A stretch of 64,000 nucleotides of DNA from JBFKMV01 sp041629655 (GCA_041629655.1 JBFKMV010000001.1:19466-83465), one strand, 5' to 3'. Positions 7,843-16,746 are shown, counted from the stretch's first letter. Numbers and translations are program-made. Notes: generated by a model from the letters alone, not told the origin.

Positions 7843-9762
7843 ATGGCCTCAGCGGCGAATCCGGGAGACACTGGCCAGGCGGCCACGGCGCAGTGGCAGG
7901 AGCGCCACGCCTCCAAGCTGGCCACGCTGGAGCAGGCCGTGCGCGCGATCCCGCCGGGCCGCTGCGTGATGATCGGGTCCGGGGCCGCCGAGCCCCACGC
8001 GCTGGTCGAGGCGATGGTGGAGCACGGCACCCACCTCGCCGACAACGACGTCGTGCACCTGCTGACGCTCGGGCCCGCGCCCTACGTGCGGCCCGGGATG
8101 GAGCGGCGCTTCCGCCACACCGCGTTCTTCATCGGCAAGAACGTGCGCGAGGCGGTCCAGGACGGCCGCGCCGACTTCATGCCGGTGTTCCTGTCCGAGA
8201 TTCCGTCGCTGATCCGCTCGCGCCGCGTGCGGGTCGACGTGGCGATGATCCAGGTCAGCCCGCCGGACCGCCACGGCTACGTCAGCCTCGGCGTGGCCGT
8301 GGACGTGGTGCGCGCCGCGGTCGATTCCGCCGAGCTGATCCTGGCCGAGGTCAACCCGCGAATGCCCCGCACGCTGGGGGACTCGTTCGTCCACGTGGAC
8401 CGGATCCGGTACCTGGTGCCCGTGGACTACGAGCTGCCCGAGCTGGATCCCAGCCCGCCGGACGAGGTCTCGGCCGAGATCGGGCGTCACGTGGCGAGCC
8501 TGATCCCCGACGGCGCCACGATCCAGGCCGGGATCGGCGGCATCCCCAACGCGGTGATGGCCGCGCTGGCCGGGCGCAACGACCTCGGCGTCCACACCGA
8601 GATGTGCTCGGACGGCATGATGGAGCTGGTCGAGGCCGGCGTGATCAACGGCCGGCGCAAGACCTTGCTGCCGGGCAAGCTGGTGACCTCGTTCCTGATG
8701 GGCAGCCGCCGGCTCTACGACTGGGCCCACGACAACCCGGCGGTCGAGATGCGTCCCAGCGAGTTCACCAACGACCCCTTCACGGTGGCGCGCAACGACC
8801 ACATGGTGGCCGTCAACTCCGCGCTGGCCGTCGACCTGACCGGGCAGGTCGCCGCCGACACGCTGATGGGGCGGTTCTTCTCGGGAATCGGCGGCCAGGT
8901 CGACTTCATCCGCGGCGCCGCGCGCAGCCGCGGGGGCCGCGCGATCATCGCCCTGCCCTCGACGGCGCGGAACGGGACGGTGAGCCGGATCCGGCCGGTG
9001 CTCGAGGAGGGCGCGGGGGTCGTGACCAGCCGGGGCGACGTGCACGACGTGGTGACGGAATACGGCGTCGCCGACCTGTGGGGCAAGAACATCCGGCAGC
9101 GCGCGATGGCGCTGATCGAGATCGCGCATCCCGACTTCCGCGGCGAGCTGCTGGCGGCGGCCAAGGCGCGCCGGTTCGTGTTCCCCGACCAGGTCGCGCC
9201 GCGGGCCGTGTATCCCTGGGAGGAGGAGCGGCAGGTCGCCCTGGCCGACGGCACCCGGGTGACCGTGCGTCCGGTCCGGCTGACCGACGAGAAACCGCTC
9301 CAGGACCTGTTCTACCGGTTGTCCGACGAGTCGACCTACCGGCGCTTCATGGCCTTCAAGCGCGTGCATCCCCACGAGGACATGCAACGTCTGGTCTCGC
9401 TCGACTACCAGCAGAACATGGGGCTGGTGGTCTCGATCCGCGAGGGCGGGCGCGAGGAGATCCTGGCCATGGCGCGCTACGACGTCGACCCGGCAACCCA
9501 GCTGGCCGACATCGCGTTCGTGGTGCGTGACGAGTGGCAGGGCCGGGGCATCGGGACGCTGCTGATGCGGCGGATGGGCGAGATCGCGCGCGCGCGTGGG
9601 CTGGCGGGGTTCACCGGCGACGTGCTGGTGACGAACAAGCCGATGCTGGCCGTGTTCCAGAACAGCGGCCTGGCGATCCGCATGGAGTTGCGCCAGGGCA
9701 GCTATCACCTGACGGCCACGTTCGAGGACGACCCCGAAGCCCGCGAGCAGCCCGAGGCCTGA
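7843..9762 (+). CDS. Acetyl-CoA hydrolase/CoA-transferase fused to a C-terminal GNAT acetyltransferase domain
   Basis: 639 aa. Residues 1 to about 460 match the acetyl-CoA hydrolase/CoA-transferase family: GIGGIPNAVMAAL, HTEMCSDGMMELVEAG with the glutamate that forms the CoA thioester in this family, GIGGQVDFIRGAARS, and YGVADLWGKNIRQRAMAL. The C-terminal ~150 residues form a GNAT fold with the acetyl-CoA binding loop RDEWQGRGIGTLLMRRMGEI. The start ATG follows GGGGAGGAAGG; the open frame extends further upstream but without coding character. Possible roles are acetate or acyl-CoA exchange, or protein acetylation driven by acetyl-CoA. It is transcribed away from the electron-conduit operon and converges on the histidine kinase gene. 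Confidence 0.85.
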   Translation: MASAANPGDTGQAATAQWQERHASKLATLEQAVRAIPPGRCVMIGSGAAEPHALVEAMVEHGTHLADNDVVHLLTLGPAPYVRPGMERRFRHTAFFIGKNVREAVQDGRADFMPVFLSEIPSLIRSRRVRVDVAMIQVSPPDRHGYVSLGVAVDVVRAAVDSAELILAEVNPRMPRTLGDSFVHVDRIRYLVPVDYELPELDPSPPDEVSAEIGRHVASLIPDGATIQAGIGGIPNAVMAALAGRNDLGVHTEMCSDGMMELVEAGVINGRRKTLLPGKLVTSFLMGSRRLYDWAHDNPAVEMRPSEFTNDPFTVARNDHMVAVNSALAVDLTGQVAADTLMGRFFSGIGGQVDFIRGAARSRGGRAIIALPSTARNGTVSRIRPVLEEGAGVVTSRGDVHDVVTEYGVADLWGKNIRQRAMALIEIAHPDFRGELLAAAKARRFVFPDQVAPRAVYPWEEERQVALADGTRVTVRPVRLTDEKPLQDLFYRLSDESTYRRFMAFKRVHPHEDMQRLVSLDYQQNMGLVVSIREGGREEILAMARYDVDPATQLADIAFVVRDEWQGRGIGTLLMRRMGEIARARGLAGFTGDVLVTNKPMLAVFQNSGLAIRMELRQGSYHLTATFEDDPEAREQPEA

Positions 9763-9777
9763 GGCGCGCGTCGCGGG

Positions 9778-11235
9778 TCAGGCGCGGGGCTCGGGCGGCT
9801 TCAGCGGCAGCTCGAGGGCGACGACGGCGCCGCCGGTGTCGGCCGGGACCAGCCCGATCCAGCCGCCGTGGGCCTCGACGACCTGCCGGGCGATGGCCAG
9901 TCCCAGGCCGGTCCCGTAGTTGCGGGTGGTGAAGAACGGCTCGAACACGCGCTCCCGGATCTCGCCGGGGACGCCGGGCCCGTTATCGGCGACGGCCACG
10001 CGGCAGCGTCCGTCCTCGTTGCTCAACGAGACCTCGATGCGCCCCTTGCCGTCCATCGCCTGCGCCGCGTTAAGCAGCAGGTTCTGGAACACGTCCCGCA
10101 ACTGCTCGGCGTCGGCCAGCACCTGCAGATCGTCGCCCGTGATCTCGACCTCCACGCCCCGCAGGCCGGGGTCGCGGCGCAGCAGCCGGGCGGTGTCCCG
10201 GATCAGCGCCGCGAGCTGCACCGGCGCCGGCTCCGGGCGCCGCGGCCGGGCGTAGCGCAGCAGGTCCTGGACCTTTTCGTTCAGTCCGTCGATCCGGCTC
10301 AGGATGCTCCCGATCACCTCCCGGTCGACGCTGTCTCCGGGCAGCCGCCCGCGGATGATCTGAAGCGCACCGGCGATGCCGGCCAGCGGGTTCTTGACCT
10401 CGTGGGCCACCACCGCGGCGAGCTGACCCAGCTGGTGCAGCGCCTCGCGGTTGCGCAGCTCCTCCTCGATCTGCTTGCGCGCCGTGATGTCGCTGCGGAT
10501 GGCCAGGTACTGGTACGGCTTGCCGTCGGCGTCCAGGAACGGCACGATCGTCGTGTCGACCCAGTAGATCGTCCCGTCCTTGGCCCGGTTGCGGATCTCG
10601 CCGCGCCAGACCCGGCCCTTGCCGATCGTTCCCCACAGGTCGCGGAAGAACGCCTTGGGGTGGTGCCCCGAGTTGACGATGCGATGGTCCTGCCCCAGCA
10701 GCTCCTCGCGCGGGTACTTGCTGATCTCGCAGAACTTGTCGTTGACGTAGTGGATGATGCCCTTGCGGTCGGTGATCGCCACGATCGCGGCCTGGTCGAT
10801 GGCCTGCTTGATGTCCCGCAGGTCCTTCAGGGATTTCCGCAGCTCGTCCTCGACCTGGCGCTGCTCGGTCACGTCCTCGCCGGAGCTCAGGGTGCCGCTG
10901 ATCCGGCCCTCGCCGTCGCGGAGCAGGGCGTTGTGCCAGGCGATCACGCGCTCGTCCCCGGACCGTGTCACGACGGGATTCTCGAACCTCTCGGCCAGCT
11001 GCTCCCGTCCCTCGATCAGCCCCCGATGCACCTCGCGAACCTGCTCCCGCAGCCGCTCCGGGACGAACTCCTCGATCCAGTCGCGGCCGATCAGCTCCTG
11101 CGGGGGGTAGCCCAGGACCTGGCCGCCCTTGCGGTTGATCAGCGAGATCCGGCCCCGGGCGTCCAGCGCCAGGATGATGACCTCGGCGATGTCCAGGAAG
11201 TCCTGCCCATCGCGCAGGGGGGGAGAATCGGACAT
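9778..11235 (-). CDS. PAS-PAS sensor histidine kinase (NtrB-like)
   Basis: 485 aa from the ATG at 11235. Two PAS domains (about residues 8-130 and 140-265; the second contains the PAS-S-box style segment [20 protein letters not shown]) precede a HisKA domain with H-box [15 protein letters not shown] (phosphoryl-accepting His278). The ATPase domain shows N-box [11 protein letters not shown]1 [10 protein letters not shown]-box FEPFFTTR and G2 [19 protein letters not shown]. No membrane segment is seen, so it is a cytoplasmic sensor, perhaps of redox state or a ligand through PAS. It is divergent from the NtrC-type regulator gene 190 bp away, its likely partner. The frame is open upstream to 11439, but that part is low-quality sequence that would run into the regulator gene. 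Confidence 0.9.
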   Translation of the reverse strand: MSDSPPLRDGQDFLDIAEVIILALDARGRISLINRKGGQVLGYPPQELIGRDWIEEFVPERLREQVREVHRGLIEGREQLAERFENPVVTRSGDERVIAWHNALLRDGEGRISGTLSSGEDVTEQRQVEDELRKSLKDLRDIKQAIDQAAIVAITDRKGIIHYVNDKFCEISKYPREELLGQDHRIVNSGHHPKAFFRDLWGTIGKGRVWRGEIRNRAKDGTIYWVDTTIVPFLDADGKPYQYLAIRSDITARKQIEEELRNREALHQLGQLAAVVAHEVKNPLAGIAGALQIIRGRLPGDSVDREVIGSILSRIDGLNEKVQDLLRYARPRRPEPAPVQLAALIRDTARLLRRDPGLRGVEVEITGDDLQVLADAEQLRDVFQNLLLNAAQAMDGKGRIEVSLSNEDGRCRVAVADNGPGVPGEIRERVFEPFFTTRNYGTGLGLAIARQVVEAHGGWIGLVPADTGGAVVALELPLKPPEPRA

Positions 11236-11327
11236 CCTCGTCGTGACTCCGCGGGTTTCGGGGGCTCGGGACCGTTCGATTCGCCATCCTAGCGGCGGCC
11301 CCGGGACCCTGCAAACCGCTCCGGGCG

Positions 11328-11343
11328 TGGAACGGTTCTTGCT
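11328..11343 (+). promoter_or_regulatory. Sigma-54 promoter upstream of the NtrC-type regulator
   Basis: TGGAACGGTTCTTGCT matches the -24/-12 consensus TGGCAYRNNNNTTGCW at all defined positions but one, with GG and GC exactly 10 bp apart. The predicted transcript starts near 11354, upstream of the regulator's start at 11420-11426. This suggests control by sigma-54, possibly autoactivation. Confidence 0.6.
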
Positions 11344-11384
11344 CGAACGGTCGGGAGAAACCCGCCGGACGGCCACGGGGCTGC

Positions 11385-11413
11385 TTGGCCCGCGCCCGGG
11401 CGGCCGGTACCAT
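11385..11413 (+). promoter_or_regulatory. Possible second, housekeeping promoter of the NtrC-type regulator
   Basis: TTGGCC (11385-11390), a 17-bp spacer and TACCAT (11408-11413) form a sigma-70-like promoter. The start site would fall near 11420, on the GTG of the gene, giving a leaderless mRNA. The same TTGGCC-N17 layout occurs before the RNase Y gene. Confidence 0.4.
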
Positions 11414-11425
11414 GGGGTCGTGAAG

Positions 11426-12793
11426 ATGCGTCCGACCATCCTCGTCGTGGACGATGAGCAGCTGATCCGCTGGTCGCTCCGCGAGCGTCTGGACCAGGCC
11501 GGTTACCACGTGCTGGAGGCGGAGACCGGGGCCCAGACCGCCGAGCGGCTGGAGGAGTGGATCGACCTGGTCCTGCTGGATTACAAGCTGCCCGACACCG
11601 ACGGGCTGAAGCTGCTCAAGCAGATCAAGGACCGCGACCCGGACACGCTGGTGATCCTGATGACGGCCTACTCCTCGGTCGAGAACGCCGTCGAGGCGAT
11701 CAAGCTCGGGGCCTACCACTACGTCAACAAGCCGTTCAATCTGGACGAGATGATGTTGATGGTCGAGAAGGCGCTGGAGACCACCCGGCTGCGCCGGGAG
11801 GTCAAGTCCCTGCGCGCCAGCCAGTCCGCGCCCTACGGCTTCGACAGCATCATCGGCGAATCCCGGGCGATGCGCTCGATCAAGACGCTGCTGCAGAAGA
11901 TCGCCGGCAGCCCGGCCTCCACGGTGCTGCTGAACGGCGAGAGCGGCACCGGCAAGGACCTGGCGGCCAAGGTCCTGCACTACAACTCGGACCGCGCCGC
12001 CGGGCCGTTCATGAACATCACCTGCACCGCCCTGACGGAGACGCTGCTGGAGAGCGAGCTTTTCGGCCACGAGCGCGGGGCGTTCACCGACGCCAAGCAG
12101 CAGAAGAAGGGCCTGTTGGAGCTGGCGGACCGCGGCACGGTCTACCTGGACGAGATCGGCGAGATGCCGGCGATGCTCCAGGCCAAGCTGCTGCGGTTCC
12201 TCGAGGAGCGCGCGTTCAAGCGCGTCGGCGGGACCACCGACCTCTCGGTGGACGTGCGGGTCGTCGCCGCGACCAACCGCAACCTGGAGGAGGAGGTGCG
12301 CCAGGGCCGCTTCCGCGAGGACCTGTATTACAGGCTGAGCGTGCTGCCGGTCACGATGCCCGCGCTACGGGAGCGGACGGGCGACGTTCCGCTGATCGTC
12401 AACCACTACGTGGACCAGTTCAACAAGGAGTTCCGCCGCAACGTGCAGGGCCTGTCGGACGGAGCCCTGACCCTGCTGGGCGCCCACTCGTGGCCGGGCA
12501 ACGTCCGCGAGCTGCGCAACGCCGTCGAGCGGGCGATGCTGCTGGCCGAGGCCGACGTGCTGAGCGCCGAGGACTTCACGATGCTGGTCCCCGGGGGGCG
12601 CCTGGCCGAGGGCTTCCGGCTGCCTCCCGACGGGATCGACTTCGAGCAGCTCGAGCGCGAGCTGGTGGTCCAGGCGCTCGAGCGGTCCGGGGGCAACCAG
12701 ACCCGGGCGGCCGCGCTGCTGGGCATGAATCGGGACCAGATCCGGTACCGGATCGAGAAGTTCTCGATCGGCAAGGCCAAGTCGGCCGACTAG
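11426..12793 (+). CDS. NtrC-family sigma-54-dependent response regulator
   Basis: 455 aa. The receiver domain carries phospho-acceptor Asp52 in [11 protein letters not shown], the conserved Thr in LMTAYSS and Lys in YVNKPF. The AAA+ domain shows Walker A GESGTGKD (about residue 171), the sigma-54-contact loop GAFTDA (about 217, instead of the usual GAFTGA) and Walker [10 protein letters not shown] (about 238). A C-terminal Fis-type helix-turn-helix ([20 protein letters not shown]) sits at about residues 421-450. It should activate sigma-54 promoters when phosphorylated, most likely by the adjacent PAS kinase. A GTG at 11420 in the same frame would add two residues. Candidate targets are its own gene, the Rrf2 gene downstream and the small RNA at 29.6 kb. 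Confidence 0.93.
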   Translation: MRPTILVVDDEQLIRWSLRERLDQAGYHVLEAETGAQTAERLEEWIDLVLLDYKLPDTDGLKLLKQIKDRDPDTLVILMTAYSSVENAVEAIKLGAYHYVNKPFNLDEMMLMVEKALETTRLRREVKSLRASQSAPYGFDSIIGESRAMRSIKTLLQKIAGSPASTVLLNGESGTGKDLAAKVLHYNSDRAAGPFMNITCTALTETLLESELFGHERGAFTDAKQQKKGLLELADRGTVYLDEIGEMPAMLQAKLLRFLEERAFKRVGGTTDLSVDVRVVAATNRNLEEEVRQGRFREDLYYRLSVLPVTMPALRERTGDVPLIVNHYVDQFNKEFRRNVQGLSDGALTLLGAHSWPGNVRELRNAVERAMLLAEADVLSAEDFTMLVPGGRLAEGFRLPPDGIDFEQLERELVVQALERSGGNQTRAAALLGMNRDQIRYRIEKFSIGKAKSAD

Positions 12794-12820
12794 CCCCGGA
12801 TCGTCGCAAAACCGGGAATT

Positions 12821-12847
12821 CTCCCCCACGGGGAGGGAAATTTTCCC
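12821..12847. promoter_or_regulatory. Paired palindromes upstream of the Rrf2 sigma-54 promoter (candidate activator sites)
   Basis: CTCCCC (12821-12826), CAC, GGGGAG (12830-12835) is a perfect 6-bp inverted repeat. It is followed at once by GGGAAA (12835-12840), T, TTTCCC (12842-12847), a second perfect repeat. They lie about 110-135 bp upstream of the sigma-54 promoter, a usual distance for enhancer-binding proteins. A weak terminator for the upstream gene is the alternative reading. Confidence 0.4.
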
Positions 12848-12954
12848 CGCCTCCGGCGAGCCGGTTCGGTCTCCCACCGGACCTTTCGACAAACCAAACG
12901 TCATTTGTCCCGCAAGCAGGGCGGTTGAGCGTCCGCCCGGCGTTTTTCGCGTTC

Positions 12955-12970
12955 TGGCATTGGGGTTGCT
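12955..12970 (+). promoter_or_regulatory. Sigma-54 promoter of the Rrf2 regulator
   Basis: TGGCATTGGGGTTGCT has TGGCA and TTGCT with GG and GC exactly 10 bp apart, nearly the full -24/-12 consensus. The predicted start is near 12981, 33 bp before the ATG at 13014. Confidence 0.7.
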
Positions 12971-13013
12971 CTAGGAGATGATCCGACACGAGACCGGTAA
13001 AGGAGGTCCGACC

Positions 13014-13577
13014 ATGGCTCTCAAACTGACCCAGGCCGCCGACTACGCGATCCGCGCGATGCTGTACGTGGCCTCGTTCCCCGAAGGGCGCTCGGTGCTG
13101 CGCAGCGAGGTCGCCCGGGCGGAGCGGATCCCCGTCAGCTTCACCGCGAAGATCCTGCGCAGCCTGGTCCGGGCCGGGCTCCTGCGATCGACGCGCGGGG
13201 TTCACGGCGGCTTCACGCTGGCGCGGTCCGGGGCCGAGATCAACCTGCTGCAGGTCGTGGAGGCGATCGAGGGGCCGATCTCGCTCACCAACTGCGTCCC
13301 GGAGCCGGACAATTGCGTCAATTCGAGCAACTGTCCCGCGAGCCAGATCTGGTGGCGCGTCCAGTCCGAGATGGTGCGCATCCTGGAAGAGGCGACGCTG
13401 GAGGCGCTGATCTCCACCCCGCGCCGCAACGGGAGGGTGGAGTTCGGCAAGCAGCGCTCCGCCGTGGAGGAGCCGTCCGAGGGCGATGCGCCGGCGAGCA
13501 CCGCCGCGCGCGACGATCAGCAGGCTGCCGACGACCGGCCGTGGCCGGTCAACCGCCGCGCGCTCTGCGTGGTCTGA
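13014..13577 (+). CDS. Rrf2-family transcriptional regulator with Fe-S cysteines
   Basis: 187 aa. An N-terminal winged helix (LKLTQAADYAIRAMLYVA, RSTRGVHGGFTLAR) is followed by three cysteines, C94, C101 and C107, in the position where IscR, NsrR and RirA bind an iron-sulfur cluster. The spacing here is C-x6-C-x5-C. The C-terminal 40 residues are low-complexity. Such proteins sense Fe-S status, NO, oxygen or redox. I start at the ATG at 13014 because AAAGGAGGTCC stands 4 bp before it; an in-frame ATG at 12978 lacks such a site. It is a single-gene unit behind a sigma-54 promoter and directly downstream of the NtrC-type regulator, so it may relay that signal to further genes. Confidence 0.88.
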   Translation: MALKLTQAADYAIRAMLYVASFPEGRSVLRSEVARAERIPVSFTAKILRSLVRAGLLRSTRGVHGGFTLARSGAEINLLQVVEAIEGPISLTNCVPEPDNCVNSSNCPASQIWWRVQSEMVRILEEATLEALISTPRRNGRVEFGKQRSAVEEPSEGDAPASTAARDDQQAADDRPWPVNRRALCVV

Positions 13578-13587
13578 TCGCGCGTGA

Positions 13588-13614
13588 CGCGGCCCCGGGC
13601 GTCCCGGGGCCGCG
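13588..13614. terminator. GC-rich hairpin between convergent genes
   Basis: CGCGGCCCCGGG, loop CGT, CCCGGGGCCGCG: a perfect 12-bp stem between the Rrf2 gene and the leftward redoxin gene. There is no T-tract on either side, so it could act as a bidirectional pause or an mRNA 3'-end barrier rather than a classical terminator. Confidence 0.5.
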
Positions 13615-13632
13615 CCGCCGCCGCGGCTCGGC

Positions 13633-14424
13633 TCAGAGCCACCCTTCCAGCATCGCGTCGTTCAGCCGGGCGGGGTGCCCGCGCCACACCACCTTGCCGT
13701 CCTTGACCACCGCGGCGGCCGGGATGCCGCTGACCGCGAAGTACGAGGAGGCGTCGCCGTTCTCCTTCGCGATCGGGTAGCTGACGTTGTTGCTCTTGAT
13801 GAACTCCATCACCTTCTCCTCGGTGGAGCCCTTGGAGAGCTTGGTCAGGCCGACCATCTGGAGTCCCTGGTCCTTGAACTTGTTGTAGACCGCCTCGAGC
13901 TTCGGAACCTCGCGCTTGCAGTGCGGGCACCATTCCTCCCAGAACACCACCAGCGTGGCCTTCCCGCTGCCGAGATCGACCTCGTCACCCTGGAACCACT
14001 GCTCGACGCCCAGGCTGGCCGGCGTATCCTTGCCGATCACGCTCAGCTCGGCCTGCAGCCGCGACGCCCGGCGGGCGGAGTTGGTGTCGCCGTAGTCCTT
14101 CATCAGCGCGGCGAGCTCGGTCTTGGCCTCGAGGAACTTGCCGTCGGCCACGAGCTTGTTGACCTGGCCGTACTTCTGGCTGGCGAGCCGTTCCCGCTCC
14201 GCCTCGCTGCGGCCGGCGACCTCGATCTGCTTCTCCAGCGCCGCGAACTTCTCGTTCATCTGCTTGGACAGGTCGCCGAACCCCTTCTGGATCGCCTGTT
14301 CGAGCGCCGCCACACGCTGTTCGAGCCGGGCGATCTCGGCGTCCTTGGAGTCCTTGGGGGCCGCCCAGACCAGCGTCAGGGCGCCGGCGATCAGGACGAC
14401 GGTCAGAATGCGAGCGACGGACAT
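13633..14424 (-). CDS. Periplasmic TlpA-like thioredoxin-fold protein with N-terminal coiled coil
   Basis: 263 aa. A signal peptide (ARILTVVLIAGALTLVWA) is followed by a charged heptad-rich region at about residues 28-80 (IARLEQRVAALEQAI) that should form a coiled coil. Then comes an alpha-helical linker and a TlpA/AhpC-type redoxin domain with active site WCPHC (near residue 170). The cis-proline loop is SGIPAAAVV. GGAGG precedes the ATG. The likely role is thiol-disulfide reduction in the periplasm, for example of apocytochrome CxxCH cysteines, which would suit a host rich in c-type cytochromes. That link is inference; no cytochrome biogenesis gene lies beside it. Confidence 0.85.
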   Translation of the reverse strand: MSVARILTVVLIAGALTLVWAAPKDSKDAEIARLEQRVAALEQAIQKGFGDLSKQMNEKFAALEKQIEVAGRSEAERERLASQKYGQVNKLVADGKFLEAKTELAALMKDYGDTNSARRASRLQAELSVIGKDTPASLGVEQWFQGDEVDLGSGKATLVVFWEEWCPHCKREVPKLEAVYNKFKDQGLQMVGLTKLSKGSTEEKVMEFIKSNNVSYPIAKENGDASSYFAVSGIPAAAVVKDGKVVWRGHPARLNDAMLEGWL

Positions 14425-14470
14425 GGGTGGTGCCTCCGTTCCTGAGCGGCCGTCACGCCGGACCGCGTTT

Positions 14471-14752
14471 TCAGCGCGGCGGGCGCGGGGGGGCCGACGT
14501 TTTCAGTGCGAGCGCGTGTATCTCCCTACCGAACATCCCGGCGAGAGCCTGGTTGACCGCCCGGTGCTGCTCGAGCAACGTGCGGCCCTCGAACTCCCGC
14601 GAAACCAGGGTCACGTGATAGTGGCCGCCACCGGAGGTCGCCCCGCGGTGTCCGACGTGCCGGTCGCTCTCGTCACGAAGCTCGAGCACGAGCGGATCGA
14701 ACCGCTCGCGCAGGATGCGCTCGATCTTGCGCCGGGTTGCCTCCACCTTCAC
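14471..14752 (-). CDS. BolA-family protein
   Basis: 93 aa from a GTG at 14752. The KIERILRERFDP start, HYHVTLVSREFEGRTLLEQHRAVNQAL core and C-terminal EIHALALKT are the BolA fold; HY-H and H-R-A-V-N are the family's conserved stretch. BolA proteins pair with monothiol glutaredoxins in Fe-S handling and some bind DNA. The frame remains open upstream to 14968, but that extension is Pro/Arg-rich and lies in the promoter region of the divergent sppA. The ribosome site before the GTG is weak. No glutaredoxin gene is in the window. Confidence 0.82.
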   Translation of the reverse strand: MKVEATRRKIERILRERFDPLVLELRDESDRHVGHRGATSGGGHYHVTLVSREFEGRTLLEQHRAVNQALAGMFGREIHALALKTSAPPRPPR

Positions 14753-14867
14753 GTTACCCAGGATCCCGGATACTGTACGCTCAGACCCGCCGGGCGTCCA
14801 CCTCCGGCCTGCCGGCGCCGGCGGGCGTCGTCCGGCCAAGTCCCTGTCTGGTCTCGATTTCTGCGGC

Positions 14868-14876
14868 TGGTAGAAT
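14868..14876 (+). promoter_or_regulatory. Extended -10 promoter of the sppA gene
   Basis: TGGTAGAAT at 14868-14876 matches an extended -10 element seen at several genes in this window. The start would be near 14883, giving a leader of about 97 nt. No clear -35 box is seen. Confidence 0.45.
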
Positions 14877-14979
14877 CTCCGGGTGCCCCCCGGCTCCCGG
14901 CTTGCCTGAAACACGTCCGGAGGCCTCGCGTATTCGGACCCGCGGGGACGCGGGCGGGCCCCGCTCACAGGAGTCGCTG

Positions 14980-16746
14980 ATGAAGAAGTTCGTGGTGGGT
15001 TCCCTGGCGGTGATCGGCGCCCTGGCGCTGCTCGCGTTGTTCTTCGTCGCCGGGTTCGGCCTGCTGTCCCAACTGGCCAAGCCGCGCGTCCCCGGCAAGA
15101 CGATCCTCGAGGCCAACTTCGAGAGCGCGCTGGTCGAGCACGCTCCCGAAACGCCGTTCGGCGATCTGCTCGAGGATCCGCCGGCCACGCTGCGGGACGT
15201 GGTCGAGGCGCTCGAGCGGGCGTCCGACGACGACCGGGTGGTCGCGCTGGTGGCGCGCGTCGGCGCCGCCCCGATCGGGCTGGCCCAGCTCCAGGAGATC
15301 CGCGACGCCGTGCTGCGCTTTCGCGAGTCGGGCAAGCCCGCCGTTGCCTACGCCGAGACGTTCGGCGAGTTCGGACCCGGCAACGGCGCCTACTACCTGG
15401 CCAGCGCCTTCGACGAGATCTACCTGCAGCCGTCCGGCGACATCGGGCTGACGGGCTTCCGCTACGAGAGCATGTTCCTGCGCGGGACCCTGGACAAGCT
15501 CGGGGTCAAGCCGCGCATGGACCAGCGCCACGAATACAAGAACGCGATGAACAGCCTGACCGAGAAGCGCTACACGCCCGCGCACCGCCAGGCGATGCAG
15601 TCGCTGCTGGACTCCCGGTTCTCGCAGATGGTGCGCGGTCTCGCCGAGGCCCGCGGGGTCGAGGAGGCGGAGATCCGCCAGTTGATCGATCGCGGGCCGT
15701 TCCTGGGCCAGGAGGCGGTGGATGCGGGACTGGTCACCGGCCTCAAGTATCGCGACGAGGTCTACGCCCGGGTCAGGGAGCAGGCGGGCGAGCGCGCGCG
15801 CCTGCTGTACCTGTCGAAGTACCTCCAGCGCGCGGGCCGGCCCCACCAGCGCGGCGACACGATCGCGCTGATCTACGGCGTCGGCGCGGTGGTGCGCGGC
15901 GCGAGCGGCTACGACCCGCTGGTCGGCGAGAGCGCCATGGGCGCCGACACGGTCAGCGCCGCGTTCCGCCAGGCGATCGACGACGAGCGGGTCAAGGCGA
16001 TCGTGTTCCGCGTCGACAGCCCCGGCGGCTCCTACGTGGCTTCCGACACGATCTGGCGCGAGACGGTCCGCGCGCGCGAGGCCGGCAAGCCGGTGATCGT
16101 CTCGATGGGCGAGCTGGCCGCCTCGGGCGGTTACTTCGTGTCGATGTCGGCGGACAAGATCGTGGCCCAGCCGGCCACGATCACCGGATCGATCGGCGTC
16201 TACGGCGGCAAGCTGCTGACCGCCGAGATGTGGGGCAAGATCGGGCTGAGCTACGACGGGGTGGCGTCGAGCCGCAACGCCTCGATGTGGTCGAGCCAGA
16301 CCGACTACGGCCCGGACGAGTACCGGCGCTTCCAGGCCTTCCTGGACCGGGTCTACGAGGACTTCACGACCAAGGTGGCCGAGGGCCGAGGTCTGGAGCG
16401 CGACACGGTGCTCGAGATCGCCCGCGGCCGGGTCTGGACCGGCGAGCAGGCCCTGGAGCTGGGGCTGGTCGACGAGCTGGGAGGCTTCCCGGTCGCGATC
16501 CGCCTGGCCAGGGAGGCCGCCGGCATCGACCCCGAAGCGCGGATCCGGCTCAAGCTGCTGCCGCGGCCGCGCTCGACCTGGGAGCAGCTGTTCGGGGAGA
16601 AGCCGGACAGCAGCGAGGGTCGCAGCTTTGCCGCGCTGGGCCGGATGGTCCGTACGCTGCGACCGCTGGTCCGGGCCCTGGACGCCGCCACGCGGGACCC
16701 CGGCGCCGACGTGCTGCGGTGGCCGGAAGCCGATCTGGCCGAGTGA
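14980..16746 (+). CDS. sppA: Signal peptide peptidase SppA (67K, duplicated type)
   Basis: 588 aa. One N-terminal membrane anchor (VGSLAVIGALALLALFFVAGF) is followed by two tandem ClpP/crotonase-like domains. The N-domain lysine of the Ser-Lys dyad lies in QRHEYKNAMNSL, and the C-domain serine lies in MGELAASGGYFVSM. A substrate-strand motif VDSPGGSYVASDTIW precedes it. This is the long bacterial SppA that forms a membrane-attached tetrameric bowl and clears remnant signal peptides. Start: ATG with AGGAG 7 bp before it. Divergent from bolA; downstream lies a strong terminator. Confidence 0.95.
   Translation: MKKFVVGSLAVIGALALLALFFVAGFGLLSQLAKPRVPGKTILEANFESALVEHAPETPFGDLLEDPPATLRDVVEALERASDDDRVVALVARVGAAPIGLAQLQEIRDAVLRFRESGKPAVAYAETFGEFGPGNGAYYLASAFDEIYLQPSGDIGLTGFRYESMFLRGTLDKLGVKPRMDQRHEYKNAMNSLTEKRYTPAHRQAMQSLLDSRFSQMVRGLAEARGVEEAEIRQLIDRGPFLGQEAVDAGLVTGLKYRDEVYARVREQAGERARLLYLSKYLQRAGRPHQRGDTIALIYGVGAVVRGASGYDPLVGESAMGADTVSAAFRQAIDDERVKAIVFRVDSPGGSYVASDTIWRETVRAREAGKPVIVSMGELAASGGYFVSMSADKIVAQPATITGSIGVYGGKLLTAEMWGKIGLSYDGVASSRNASMWSSQTDYGPDEYRRFQAFLDRVYEDFTTKVAEGRGLERDTVLEIARGRVWTGEQALELGLVDELGGFPVAIRLAREAAGIDPEARIRLKLLPRPRSTWEQLFGEKPDSSEGRSFAALGRMVRTLRPLVRALDAATRDPGADVLRWPEADLAE

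Noticed and set aside
9763..9777. Terminator between the acetyl-CoA hydrolase and histidine kinase genes
   Set aside because: Only 15 bp lie between the stop codons and no stem with a T-tract is present.
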